Assembly (NCBI GenBank): GCA_034435635.1
Contig: DAOTWY010000009.1
Span: 1 to 52,381 of the forward strand
DNA from: DAOTWY01 sp003696565
GTDB lineage: Bacteria > Chloroflexota > Anaerolineae > Aggregatilineales > Phototrophicaceae
Length of the DNA: 52,381 bases
Reading direction: 5' to 3'
In this document: piece by piece, positions 25,166-34,148 of the stretch
Position numbering within the stretch: position 1 is the first letter of the stretch
Layout: each line of letters starts with the position of its first letter
Made by a program: the position numbers and the translations under genes
Notes under the pieces: generated by a model
Databases searched by the model: none
The model's input: the letters and a program-made list of their open reading frames with translations, nothing else
Told to the model about the DNA's origin: nothing

Positions 25166-26653
25166 ATGAGCAACCATTATCGTTGGCTATTAGCCATTAT
25201 CGTCCTCGTTGCGGCAACATTTTACATTGTGTTGCCAAACAATAACCCACCACAGTTTCTAAGACGTGGTGGTGATCCAGATGCATTACGTGAATGTGAG
25301 TTAATTGTGCCACCGCAAGATTGTTCAGAATATGAAGGTACATTTGACTACCAACTCGGCTTAGATTTAGTGGGAGGCTTGCGTGTTTTGATGCAGGCTG
25401 AGCTGCCACCAGATGCATTTAATGCCGATGATTTAGCCGAAACAGCTAATAATGTTGAACGGCGTATCAATGCACTAGGCACTACTGAGGTCACTGTTCA
25501 AACGCTTGGCAATGATCGCATCTTAGTTGAACTCCCTGGCGAAACCAATCCAGAACGTGCCATCAAGACAATCCAACAAACAGCCTTATTAGAGTTCGTC
25601 GATTTTAGCGATGTTGTCGGGGTAGACTTCAGCGGGCAACGCATTCTCACGACACAACAAGCCGCTATTCAAGCACAACGCCGTGCCTTAGCTGCTGAAA
25701 ACGGTGAAGTGTTAGAGGAAAGCCCTCTGGATCAGGGCGCAGTGAACCCAGTCACCGGGCAACCATTTCAAACCATTATGACTGGTGACGGCTTAGATGC
25801 TGCCGCCGCAATATATACACAAGGAGAAGGCTGGGTTATCCAGTTCGATATTGCGGGCGATCATGAAATCCTTGATCCAAACTATAGCTCATTTGGAGAA
25901 TATACCGCCGCTAATATTGGTAACCCCATGGCAATTGTTTTAGATGGTGTTGTGCTTTCTGCGCCGACAATCCGCGCAAGATTGGATACCGGTGGCACAA
26001 TCAGCGGGAACTTCACAGAAGAAGAGGCTAAAACACTTGCACTACAGCTACGCTCAGGGTCATTATCAATCCCTCTACGGGTAGAAAGTACCGAAATTGT
26101 TGGGGCAACCTTAGGGGATGAATCAGTTAGTGCTAGCATCCGGGCAGGGATCGTTGGGGTCATTGTCGTATTGACATTCATGCTTGTATACTATCGCGTC
26201 CCTGGCATTGCAGCGGATTTAGCTCTGCTAGTTTTTGTGCTGCTTAACTTGGCATTATTTAAGTTAGTGCCAATCACCCTAACTTTACCAGCTATAACCG
26301 GCTTTTTGATCTCAATTGGTACAGCCGTTGACGGTAACATTCTTATCTTTGAGCGTCTTAAAGAAGAAATGCGGGCAGGAAGTAACTTAAACGATGCTCT
26401 CGATGCCGGTTTTGATCGCGCGTGGACATCTATTCGTGATTCAAATATCTCTACCATTATCGTTTGTGGCATTTTATTCTTCTTTGGTCAAACCCCCGGC
26501 GCAAGCATCGTCAGCGGTTTTGCTATTACCTTAGCATTGGGGTTGATACTCAACCTATTTACAGCGGTTCTTGTCACACGCACGTTTCTTTATGTCATGG
26601 TTGATCTAGCTAAAAATTCAATTGAAAAACGTCCCTGGTTGTTAGGCGTTTAA
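25166..26653 (+). CDS. secD: Protein translocase subunit SecD
   Basis: 495-aa RND-type membrane protein that uses the proton-motive force to complete export through SecYEG. TM1 (about 6-23) is followed by the P1 domain starting FDYQLGLDLVGGLRVLMQAEL. The P1 head includes YTAANIGNPMAIVLDGVVLSAPTI and EEEAKTLALQLRSGSLSIPL. The C-terminal five-helix bundle includes LTLPAITGFLISIGTAVDGNILIFERLKEE with the conserved functional Asp, and DAGFDRAWTSIRDSNISTII. Start: AGGAAGG before ATG. secF follows 10 nt later. Confidence 0.97.
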   Translation: MSNHYRWLLAIIVLVAATFYIVLPNNNPPQFLRRGGDPDALRECELIVPPQDCSEYEGTFDYQLGLDLVGGLRVLMQAELPPDAFNADDLAETANNVERRINALGTTEVTVQTLGNDRILVELPGETNPERAIKTIQQTALLEFVDFSDVVGVDFSGQRILTTQQAAIQAQRRALAAENGEVLEESPLDQGAVNPVTGQPFQTIMTGDGLDAAAAIYTQGEGWVIQFDIAGDHEILDPNYSSFGEYTAANIGNPMAIVLDGVVLSAPTIRARLDTGGTISGNFTEEEAKTLALQLRSGSLSIPLRVESTEIVGATLGDESVSASIRAGIVGVIVVLTFMLVYYRVPGIAADLALLVFVLLNLALFKLVPITLTLPAITGFLISIGTAVDGNILIFERLKEEMRAGSNLNDALDAGFDRAWTSIRDSNISTIIVCGILFFFGQTPGASIVSGFAITLALGLILNLFTAVLVTRTFLYVMVDLAKNSIEKRPWLLGV

Positions 26654-26663
26654 GGGAGATCAG

Positions 26664-28025
26664 ATGGATATTATTGGTAAGCGCAAATGGTATTTTTTAT
26701 TCTCTGGTCTAGTCATTGGGCTAGGGATATTGATGATGGTTCTTTCCACAATCGAAACCGGTGCCCCATTCAAATTAAGCATTGATTTCGTCGGTGGTAG
26801 CATCTATGAGTTCCGTTTTATTGAAGAAGGCGCAACTGAATCCGCCATCCGTGATGTCTTTGCACAAAACGGCGAGGAGAATGTTGTTATTCAACGCTTG
26901 GGCAGCACTGGTTCAGAATGGTGGGTCAAAGGCAATCTTACAGCGACAGAAATTAACCAAGCGATCACTGCCGTATTACCTGAACCTGATATTTCAGTAC
27001 AGGTTAGCGAGGTAGAAGAAACCGTCTATATCATATCTTTCACATCAGACACAACGCTCGACACAGCAGAACTGCGTGAATATTTGGTCAATCAAGGGCT
27101 GAATGAGGCATTTGTTCGCCCGGCAGAAGAAAATTCTTGGACGATCGTCACCCCAACAAATGACATCAACCGTCTGGAAGAAGCCTTAACCGCTCTTAAT
27201 GAAAGCTCCCCGCTTACATTTGAACGCCTACCTGGAACTGTGTTTGAAGTGACAATTAGCGACGAAACAATCGATGAAGCATTTGTAACCCAAGCATTAC
27301 CAGAAGCGACTTTCATTCAACGTAAGCCTTATCGCTGGTCTGTACGTGGTGGTTTTGAAGACCAAACAACCAATGATAACATCCTCAGTGGATTAGAAGA
27401 GCTTGCAGAGCTAGACAGATCGAGTTTAAGGATTTCCAGTATTTCAGAAACAGTTGGAGCAGAAGTCACCCGTACAGCATTTATTGCTGTTGCTATGGCT
27501 GCCCTAGTTGTGACAGGGTTTATCGTTATTGCATTTCGGCAAATTCCAAAGGCAACACGTTATGGTATTTGTGCCATTGCAGCAATGGTCCATGATGTCC
27601 TAGTTGTGATGGGCTTCATGTCTTTAATGGGGATGTTACTCGGTTGGGAAATTGATGCCTTGTTTTTAACGGCTGTTTTAACGGTTGTTGGCTTCTCCGT
27701 ACAGGATTCTATCGTGATGTTTGACCGCATTCGCGAAAATATCCCCAAACATTTAGGGGAATCCTACGAGACAATTGTCAACCGTAGTATTTGGGAAACA
27801 ATTCATCGTTCATTAGCCACACAACTCAACGCTTTTTTTGTGATGGCAGCTATCCTTTTGTTTGGTGGTGAAACTATTAAACAATTTATCGCTGTTCTAT
27901 TTGTTGGGCTGCTATCTGGCACATATTCATCCATTTTCACAGCAGTGCCATTGTTAGTTGCTTGGGAAAAAGGGGAAATTCCTTTTGTTAAAGGGAATAA
28001 AAATTTAGCACAAGAAGCCCAATAA
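26664..28025 (+). CDS. secF: Protein translocase subunit SecF with expanded first periplasmic domain
   Basis: 453 aa, against roughly 290-330 in most SecF proteins. TM1 (about 9-29) leads to FKLSIDFVGGSIYEFRF, the SecF P1 entry. The canonical exit SSISETVGAEVTRTAF, before TM2, comes only at about residue 258. The extra length is filled by three similar units at about 47-119, 120-190 and 192-263. Each begins with an aromatic beta strand (IYEFRF, VYIISF, VFEVTI), continues with a helix and has a central Trp (EWWVKG, SWTIVT, RWSVRG). The membrane half is normal: AMVHDVLVVMGFMSL, GFSVQDSIVMFDRIREN. GGGAG precedes the ATG. It is co-translated with secD. Confidence 0.95.
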   Translation: MDIIGKRKWYFLFSGLVIGLGILMMVLSTIETGAPFKLSIDFVGGSIYEFRFIEEGATESAIRDVFAQNGEENVVIQRLGSTGSEWWVKGNLTATEINQAITAVLPEPDISVQVSEVEETVYIISFTSDTTLDTAELREYLVNQGLNEAFVRPAEENSWTIVTPTNDINRLEEALTALNESSPLTFERLPGTVFEVTISDETIDEAFVTQALPEATFIQRKPYRWSVRGGFEDQTTNDNILSGLEELAELDRSSLRISSISETVGAEVTRTAFIAVAMAALVVTGFIVIAFRQIPKATRYGICAIAAMVHDVLVVMGFMSLMGMLLGWEIDALFLTAVLTVVGFSVQDSIVMFDRIRENIPKHLGESYETIVNRSIWETIHRSLATQLNAFFVMAAILLFGGETIKQFIAVLFVGLLSGTYSSIFTAVPLLVAWEKGEIPFVKGNKNLAQEAQ

Positions 28026-28058
28026 ACAAAAAAACAGGCGCGGTTTATCTGCGCCTGT
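28026..28058. terminator. Bidirectional terminator between secF and the SPFH gene
   Basis: ACAGGCGC (28034-28041) and GCGCCTGT (28051-28058) form a perfect 8-bp stem with a 9-nt loop. Seven A precede it on the plus strand, giving a strong T-tract for the minus-strand operon; the plus-strand tail is weaker. Confidence 0.8.
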
Positions 28059-28115
28059 TCATTAACATTATACAGCGAAAAACACTTGCGTCGGCAAGTA
28101 TCCCGTTAATTTCCA

Positions 28116-29225
28116 CTACATGCTGTCAAGTTTTGCCTGCCATTTAGCAACCAGCTTATTATAAATCTCCTCTGAGATTTCCCCCATTGCCAATTTCATA
28201 TCCAAGCTATCGATTAACGCCTGAATTTCCTCTTTGGTCTGTGGATTTGATACTGGTGCAGCTGGTTGTGCTGGTGGTTGATTAGTCTGTTGGTTCTGTT
28301 GCATCATTTGCATCATCATCTGCTGCATCATCATCTGCTGTTGTTGCATCTGTGCTTGCATTTGCGCCAGCTGCTCATTGGACTGGTTGCCGCCCATCAT
28401 ACCGCCGAGGTTTTGCCCAACCCCAAAACCAATTCCTGCCGCAGCCAAACCACCACCAGCACCTTCATTCTGCGCAGCCGCCATACCAATATCCAACCGC
28501 TTTTGGCGTTCTAACACTTCTAACCACACATCACGCGGCACATAATCACGCAATTCTTCTGTAGAAACATTCATTGAGTCAAACGGATTTGCTTCAAATG
28601 CTTTAATCTGCATCCCGAACTCAGCAAATTTTTCGTTGACTTTTGCCAACATTGCCCCTTCAATTTCCTCTAAAATGACATTGGCTTCCATAATGTCTTG
28701 CGCGCCAGATTTCAGCAATAAGCTACTGATTTCACCAAGCAATAATGTTTGGATACGATCTTTAATATCACTTAAACGCATCATACGCTCGTTGATGGCA
28801 TATTTCATGACAAACAAGCCAGGGTCAGAAATGCTAATTTCCATGACTCCATGTGTGCGTAACAAAGCTACACCTAAACCGGTATTCGGTGTTTTAATGA
28901 TAATTGGCTTTGATGTTCCCCAGGGCACTTGCGGCATATCACGCAGGTTGACATAATAAACATATGCTGTGAATGGCGTGCGCCCACTAGTTGCAAGCCC
29001 AATCAATCCTGATAAAATTGGTAAATTTGCTGTGGATAGGGTATGCCGTCCAGGACCAAAAGTATCTAACGCTTTACCGCCACGTACAAACACCGCAGCC
29101 TGCCCTTCAGATACAATTAATTGTGACCCCATCCGAAAATCGCCTTGCCCATCTTGTGGTAAGCGATATACCAATTCATCCCGTGCAACATTAGGATGCT
29201 CAATAACATCAATAATACGTGGCAT
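28116..29225 (-). CDS. SPFH/band-7 domain protein with Gln/Met-rich tract and SHOCT-like tail
   Basis: 369 aa. The SPFH core (about 30-245) includes LIVSEGQAAVFVRGGKALDTFGPGRHTL and LLRTHGVMEISISDPGLFVM, as in the SPFH proteins often labelled virion core protein-like. A Gly-rich segment (AGGGLAAAGIGFGVGQNLGG) leads to a Gln/Met-rich low-complexity tract (about 278-315). The C-terminal 40 residues (TKEEIQALIDSLDMKLAMGE to LVAKWQAKL) resemble a SHOCT oligomerisation motif. No N-terminal membrane helix is evident. AGGAGCGAGGA precedes the ATG. It is the last gene of a four-gene minus-strand cluster ending at a strong terminator. Likely a membrane-microdomain or stress scaffold. Confidence 0.85.
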   Translation of the reverse strand: MPRIIDVIEHPNVARDELVYRLPQDGQGDFRMGSQLIVSEGQAAVFVRGGKALDTFGPGRHTLSTANLPILSGLIGLATSGRTPFTAYVYYVNLRDMPQVPWGTSKPIIIKTPNTGLGVALLRTHGVMEISISDPGLFVMKYAINERMMRLSDIKDRIQTLLLGEISSLLLKSGAQDIMEANVILEEIEGAMLAKVNEKFAEFGMQIKAFEANPFDSMNVSTEELRDYVPRDVWLEVLERQKRLDIGMAAAQNEGAGGGLAAAGIGFGVGQNLGGMMGGNQSNEQLAQMQAQMQQQQMMMQQMMMQMMQQNQQTNQPPAQPAAPVSNPQTKEEIQALIDSLDMKLAMGEISEEIYNKLVAKWQAKLDSM

Positions 29226-29238
29226 AATTTCCTCGCTC

Positions 29239-29769
29239 CTAAACAGACTTGCTCAAACCAATTAACACATCTTCACGCAAATTGTATGCCTCTATTGCTT
29301 CTACACCAATTTGCTCTAATTCATAAATAAGAACATCAAGTTCTTCTTTATTCAGGACGGCTTGTTCTAAGGCATCCAATGCTGCATCAAATTTATCAAC
29401 ATAAACAACTTGTGCTTCATCAAATGCATAAATTTTATCTAGGTCTTCGGCTTCTATTTTCATCTGTGCCCACATCCCATCGTAGCCAGGCATTGATGTA
29501 GCAATTTTGTCTCTAAAAAGTTGTATCTTGCTTTTCGCACTGCGTGTTTTCGTCATATAAGCTAACCCACCATTATCCAAGATTAGCTTTTCAATTCGCG
29601 CCATTCGCTTAATGCGCTCATCTAGCTCCGCAGCAATATGGTCACGCAGCATTCGATCGGCAGTACGCCGCGCTTCTTTTTCATGATACCCCTTAAAACC
29701 AGGGATTCGCGCAACTAACCGTTCAAACGAACCTTTGTTGCTCATAATACGATCTGATAACTCTGACAT
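29239..29769 (-). CDS. Helical/coiled-coil protein of the SPFH cluster, function unknown
   Basis: 176 aa, strongly helical and charged, with no signal peptide or membrane segment. RIPGFKGYHEKEARRTADRM and HIAAELDERIKRMARIEKLI read as amphipathic helices near the N-terminus. A later segment (YVDKFDAALDALEQAVLNKE) is also helical and acidic. I recognise no named domain. GAGGA with 9-nt spacing supports the start. Its stop is 13 nt from the SPFH start. Co-occurrence with SPFH and two membrane proteins suggests a cytoplasmic adaptor. Confidence 0.7.
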   Translation of the reverse strand: MSELSDRIMSNKGSFERLVARIPGFKGYHEKEARRTADRMLRDHIAAELDERIKRMARIEKLILDNGGLAYMTKTRSAKSKIQLFRDKIATSMPGYDGMWAQMKIEAEDLDKIYAFDEAQVVYVDKFDAALDALEQAVLNKEELDVLIYELEQIGVEAIEAYNLREDVLIGLSKSV

Positions 29770-29838
29770 AGTTTTAATTCCTCATGGTGTACTATTTCTC
29801 CTACTTTAGTTTTATCAGACAATGGCAAAGGTGGCAAA

Positions 29839-30357
29839 TCAACTCAAAAAATATTCTGTACCACAATAAGGACAATGAAGAACACCTTTTCCGGCTAATT
29901 TAATCTGACCACCACACTTTTTGCATTGATCTAAATCACGTAAATTTTTTGCTTCAGCAGAAAACAGCACACCATCATCCCAGTTAACATACCCACTAAA
30001 CACTTGTAAACCAACCAGTTGATGTACCATGGATTGAATGCGGTCAACACTGACCCCCATTTCAACTGCCATATCCGTTACCCGTACTTCCCCCCGACTG
30101 CGTAAAATATCTAATAGTTCACGCTGCTTTTGCATCTCGGATTCTTGCTCAGCTTCCTGCCCACCTTTGATCCACATATATAGCCCAAAACCAATCAGTG
30201 GTGCAACAACGATAAACGCCAAGCCAGCTCCCAAAATTACTCCCCCCATATTGACGTTTTCTTGAGATGCTTGAACCGCCAACCATAAGCCAGAAATCAC
30301 CGTGATGCCAACACCGATAATGATCAATGCTACACCTACAAATCGCCCTTGATTCAT
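29839..30357 (-). CDS. Two-helix membrane protein with winged-helix-like and zinc-ribbon domains
   Basis: 172 aa. Two hydrophobic helices (about 7-27 and 40-62) anchor the protein. The cytoplasmic part has a winged-helix-like segment (LLDILRSRGEVRVTDMAVEM, then GVSVDRIQSMVHQLVGLQVF) as in PCI or transcription-factor wings. The C-terminal zinc ribbon has the pairs CKKC and CPYC. It could sense or bind a partner at the membrane; DNA binding is not established. The ribosome-binding site is poor: AGGAG lies 13 nt upstream. It lies between the DUF2207 gene and the helical-protein gene on the same strand. Confidence 0.7.
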   Translation of the reverse strand: MNQGRFVGVALIIIGVGITVISGLWLAVQASQENVNMGGVILGAGLAFIVVAPLIGFGLYMWIKGGQEAEQESEMQKQRELLDILRSRGEVRVTDMAVEMGVSVDRIQSMVHQLVGLQVFSGYVNWDDGVLFSAEAKNLRDLDQCKKCGGQIKLAGKGVLHCPYCGTEYFLS

Positions 30358-30410
30358 CTTTAATTTATGCTCCTAGCGTTGTGTTATGAATATCAAACCG
30401 ATAGTCAAAA

Positions 30411-32348
30411 TCATCCAAAACCGCGGCTACCGCCACCGCTACCCCCGCCACCAAATGAGCCGCCACCGCTCCAGCTCCTACCACCGCCACTCCAACTTCC
30501 ACTACCTGATGATGGTGCTGGTGTACTCGTAAATACTCGAGACGCAGAATTAAGCATATTAGACAATCCATCAGAAATTGCACTCAAGCCGCCCATCATA
30601 TCATCAGATATCTCTCCCAATCCCCCACCACCAGCGCGGGCAATTTCACCGGGGAACATATCCCCATTGGATGACAGCCCACCACCCAGTGGCGAACCAG
30701 CCCGGTATCCACCTCTATAACGTCCACCACGATACGTCGGATAATACCAAATTGGTGTTCCAACAGTTTTTACCCGGCTAAAGCGACGTATCCATGAGCG
30801 ATCTAACCCAAAAGCAACTGCATAAGGCAAATAAGCATCAAACTTATCTGCTACACCTTCCACAGTGTCATACTTCTCTAAATTCAAAAGATATTGACGG
30901 AACGCCTCCCACTTTGCAGCTTCTTCCGCCCCTTTGCGTGTTTTAGCCGGCATATGATTACCAACAAGCAACATCACAACACCAACAAACCCAATTGCTA
31001 CTGGTGCACATATTAACGTGGAGGTAAAAGTTTCCAACAAACTCAGCGCAAAGAAACCAGTGAAGGCAGCCACAAACAAAATCATCATCCCCAAACCATT
31101 ATAAAGCGCGCGCGTTGTACTTGGCTTAGCGGTAAATAACCCTTCATCTACCAATTCACCATATAAATCTTCTTTGAGGCGCGGTAAGTATTGGTAAAAT
31201 TTGTTCTTGAGCGATTCCATCGAGCGTTCTAGGTTGCGCCCAAATACCTTTTCCATAATACGCTGCTCATATTTTCGCAAGTCGGTTAACGGCTTATCCG
31301 TACGTTTGAATGTAAAAACACTACTTGCCCCTATGCCTAAAAATCCTTGTGTCTTATCTTCTTGAATCACAAGATACCCGCGCCGACCTAAATCAATTAA
31401 TGTGGAGAGGATATCCCGTGTGTCCGCTTTTTCATCTAATAACGTTCCCACAACAGCCGGTGGTAATTCACTAGGGGGTTCACTTAAATATTCTGGAACA
31501 ATACCAACTTTAGGGTCACGCCCTTTGTTATACCACAAGGCATAAACACCCAACACACCACCGATAGCAATCAAAATAGAAACAGTGATCAACCCTAAAT
31601 CAATTAACGGCTTGACATTTTCTTCAAATGCTCGGCGATCATCCCAACTTGCCTGCCAGGATGCAATTCGTGCGTTGGGATCATGAGGATACTGTACACG
31701 GATTTCAAATTTTTCGTTTGCGCCTACTCCACGTATTGCTTGCGCGGTGATAAATCGTCCCTCAACGGTGATCTGTCCAGCCGCACCATATGTCTCCACT
31801 GGATCAATGCCTGCTCGTGGTGCAAACCCCGGCGGCATTTCTACCCGAATGGTGCTTTCCCCCACAGAAAAGCCATATTTATCCTCAGGTACCGCAATCC
31901 ACCATAATTGATCCCCCTCCTCATAAACACGTAAAGCACCACGAACGGTATACTCTATTGTGAACTCTCTTGTGGTGTTAGTAACCGGCGCATTGAAATA
32001 ATAAACCACCGACACGCCCTCTTGTGTCGATTGTGTACAAAATGTTCCACGTATCTCATTACACCGTCTACTAGCTTGTAAAGGGTTCCCTGCTTCATAA
32101 ATCTGGATGTTATCAATTGATTCTAAATTATTTTTTAGAATGGTAGCCGTACCAAATGTAAATGTGCCAGTAAAGCGTATTGTATATTGCTCTCTCACTT
32201 GGAACGAATTATTAGCTGTATCAATATTTGTGATCTCTACATCCCACCGTTCCCAAAAGACAGTGCGGCTCTGTGCAGTAGCACTTATTGAAACCACACC
32301 TGTTAACATCATGATCACAAAACCAAGCAGAATCAAACGTCTTCGCAT
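30411..32348 (-). CDS. DUF2207 domain membrane protein
   Basis: 645 aa from the ATG at 32348, which gives a signal peptide (MRRRLILLGFVIMMLTGVVS..ATAQS) and has GGGGA upstream. Longer starts lie on or before the predicted -10 at 32394. The extracellular DUF2207 beta domain (about 25-240) includes VREQYTIRF and GFSVGESTIRVEMPPG. One membrane helix follows (about 245-270), then a cytoplasmic region with a winged-helix-like part (LIDLGRRGYLVIQEDK) and a TM hairpin (about 425-475). The C-terminus is almost pure Gly/Ser (SWSGGGSFGGGGSGGGSRGFG). First gene of the SPFH cluster; function unknown. Confidence 0.85.
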   Translation of the reverse strand: MRRRLILLGFVIMMLTGVVSISATAQSRTVFWERWDVEITNIDTANNSFQVREQYTIRFTGTFTFGTATILKNNLESIDNIQIYEAGNPLQASRRCNEIRGTFCTQSTQEGVSVVYYFNAPVTNTTREFTIEYTVRGALRVYEEGDQLWWIAVPEDKYGFSVGESTIRVEMPPGFAPRAGIDPVETYGAAGQITVEGRFITAQAIRGVGANEKFEIRVQYPHDPNARIASWQASWDDRRAFEENVKPLIDLGLITVSILIAIGGVLGVYALWYNKGRDPKVGIVPEYLSEPPSELPPAVVGTLLDEKADTRDILSTLIDLGRRGYLVIQEDKTQGFLGIGASSVFTFKRTDKPLTDLRKYEQRIMEKVFGRNLERSMESLKNKFYQYLPRLKEDLYGELVDEGLFTAKPSTTRALYNGLGMMILFVAAFTGFFALSLLETFTSTLICAPVAIGFVGVVMLLVGNHMPAKTRKGAEEAAKWEAFRQYLLNLEKYDTVEGVADKFDAYLPYAVAFGLDRSWIRRFSRVKTVGTPIWYYPTYRGGRYRGGYRAGSPLGGGLSSNGDMFPGEIARAGGGGLGEISDDMMGGLSAISDGLSNMLNSASRVFTSTPAPSSGSGSWSGGGRSWSGGGSFGGGGSGGGSRGFG

Positions 32349-32388
32349 GGGAAAAATGTCCCCTATCAAACTATCAATCATGTTCAAC

Positions 32389-32397
32389 ATTATAGCA
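32389..32397 (-). promoter_or_regulatory. Extended -10 promoter of the DUF2207/SPFH operon
   Basis: Minus strand TGC-TATAAT with the hexamer at 32394-32389, in the context CATGCTATAAT. Predicted start at about 32382 lies before the chosen DUF2207 ATG at 32348 and excludes the longest ORF starts. Confidence 0.6.
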
Positions 32398-32400
32398 TGA

Positions 32401-32430
32401 TTGGCGTAGCGGGATTGAAAGATGTAATAT
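32401..32430 (+). promoter_or_regulatory. Predicted promoter of the LysM-glycosidase gene
   Basis: TTGGCG (32401-32406), an 18-bp spacer and TAATAT (32425-32430). The expected start at about 32437 is 28 nt upstream of the gene and ahead of its GAGGAG ribosome-binding site. Confidence 0.4.
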
Positions 32431-32464
32431 TTGACTATGTGATTGACACAAAACTGAGGAGAAC

Positions 32465-34096
32465 ATGATGAAACACATAGCTGGGTTTTCACTTATCTTA
32501 GTGATAATTCTTGGTGTTTTTGCCAGTGCAGGTTTTGCGCAGGAATCAACCGCCGAGCCAGAAAGTACGGTTGAACCGGAAGCAACTGAAGTGGTCACTG
32601 CTACACAAGCCCCTACTGATGGTTCAACTTATGTTGTTCAACCTGGAGATAACTTATTTCGGATTGCTCTACGCTATGGGTTAACAACCCAACAACTAGC
32701 TACTGCAAACCGAATCACCAACCCTAGCCTGATCTATGTTGGGCAGGTATTAACCATCCCTACAGCGGGAAGTACCCCACAACCGACTTCTACCCCACCC
32801 CCTGCCACAACTTCTGATACTTATACTGTGCAACCTGGGGATACACTTTCGCGTTTGGCAATTCGTTTTGGCACAACCATCACAGAATTATTGCGTATTA
32901 ACAACATCGCAAATCCAAATATCATCTTTGTCGGACAGACAATTAATATTCCAACAGCAAATACCCCTGCCCCTGAGCCAGTTGTAACAGAAAATGCACC
33001 ACAACCAGAAGTAACCGAAGAAGCTGCTATGCCACCAGCAGATACCACAACAATGTTGACAGACCCCGGGTTTGATTATGGCATTATCGCCTATTTTAAC
33101 GCGGATAACATCACACAAGTCACTCAGCAAATTAATCAGCTTGGGTTACATTGGGTGAAAGTTCGAGTTGACTGGTTTGCTATTGAACCGGAACAGGACA
33201 ACCTAGACTTTTCCGAGTTGGATTTAATCGTGAATACACTCGACTCCGCTGGATTAAATATACTTTTCACCGTTACAAATGCACCAGCATGGTCACGCAC
33301 AAGTCAGAACGAAATGGGACCACCAGAAGACTTAAATTTATTCTTTGAGTTTGTTCAAACCTTAGCAACTCGTTACAGTGGTCGGGTAGACGCTTATCAA
33401 ATTTGGGAAGAACCCAATTTGCGGCGCAATTGGAATTGCGACCGCCGTATGTGTGATACAGACTATCTGTTCATGCTGGGTGAATCGTATAAATTTATTA
33501 AGCAGATCGATCCTAACGCATTGGTTATTAGCGCAGGATTAGCTCCAACTCGTTTTAATGATCGTTTTAACGCTATTGATGACCGACTTTACTTAGAAAC
33601 GCTCTATTCACGCGGATTAGATACCGTTACAGATGCAATTGCCATCCACCCCGGCGGTGAGGCAAACCCACCCCGTGCAACATGCTGTAATCCTGCGCCT
33701 GGTGTTGAATCGCACTATGAGAATGATGTGTTCTATTTCTTGGAAAATATCCAAGCATATCACGAAATTATGGAAAAATATGGTGATACAAACACACCAT
33801 TGTGGGTCACAAAGTTTGGGTGGGGCACCGGAGAGGACATCACTGCGCCAACAAATGCTAACCAACCACATTATTCAATCAACTATACTAGCCTAAGCGA
33901 ACAAGCGGTTTACATTCCAGAAGCATTTGATTTAGGCAAAGAATTGGGGTATATCGGGGTCATGTTCCTAGACAATCTTAATGGCTGCATCGAAGATCAA
34001 GGAATTGGCTTAGCAGAATTATGCTACACAAGCTTACTAGCACCCGACGGCAATCCACGTCCGGCATTTACAGCCGTCCAGGCTATTGATAAGTAA
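32465..34096 (+). CDS. Secreted protein with two LysM domains and a GH-A-clan glycosidase-like barrel
   Basis: 543 aa. Signal peptide (about 1-25), an acidic Thr/Pro linker, LysM 1 (55-100, TYVVQPGDNLFRIALRYG) and LysM 2 (119-164, TYTVQPGDTLSRLAIRFG), a second linker, then a TIM-barrel domain (about 203-540). The barrel has the beta-4 motif YQIWEEPN; Glu316 sits where GH-A enzymes have their acid/base (usually NEP). At the beta-7 position, where TEFGW would hold the nucleophile, the sequence is VTKFGWGTG, with Lys450 instead of Glu. Activity is therefore doubtful. ATG 32465 or 32468 (better spacing from AGGAG) could be used. Confidence 0.85.
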   Translation: MMKHIAGFSLILVIILGVFASAGFAQESTAEPESTVEPEATEVVTATQAPTDGSTYVVQPGDNLFRIALRYGLTTQQLATANRITNPSLIYVGQVLTIPTAGSTPQPTSTPPPATTSDTYTVQPGDTLSRLAIRFGTTITELLRINNIANPNIIFVGQTINIPTANTPAPEPVVTENAPQPEVTEEAAMPPADTTTMLTDPGFDYGIIAYFNADNITQVTQQINQLGLHWVKVRVDWFAIEPEQDNLDFSELDLIVNTLDSAGLNILFTVTNAPAWSRTSQNEMGPPEDLNLFFEFVQTLATRYSGRVDAYQIWEEPNLRRNWNCDRRMCDTDYLFMLGESYKFIKQIDPNALVISAGLAPTRFNDRFNAIDDRLYLETLYSRGLDTVTDAIAIHPGGEANPPRATCCNPAPGVESHYENDVFYFLENIQAYHEIMEKYGDTNTPLWVTKFGWGTGEDITAPTNANQPHYSINYTSLSEQAVYIPEAFDLGKELGYIGVMFLDNLNGCIEDQGIGLAELCYTSLLAPDGNPRPAFTAVQAIDK

Positions 34097-34102
34097 TCGT
34101 CA

Positions 34103-34134
34103 TAAAAAGGGCGCGTCGCTGCGCCCTCTTTTCT
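34103..34134. terminator. Bidirectional terminator
   Basis: AGGGCGC (34108-34114) and GCGCCCT (34121-34127) form a 7-bp stem with loop GTCGCT, flanked by five A on the left and CTTTTCT on the right. It serves the convergent glycosidase-like and DsbA-like genes. Confidence 0.8.
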
Positions 34135-34148
34135 GTTCATTTTATTCA

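Noticed and set aside
28266..28564. Plus-strand ORFs rich in His/Leu
   Set aside because: They are antisense readings of the Gln/Met-rich tract of the SPFH protein.
30365..30720. Proline-rich plus-strand ORF and Val/Ala-rich minus-strand ORF
   Set aside because: Shadows of the Gly/Ser-rich C-terminal tail of the DUF2207 protein.
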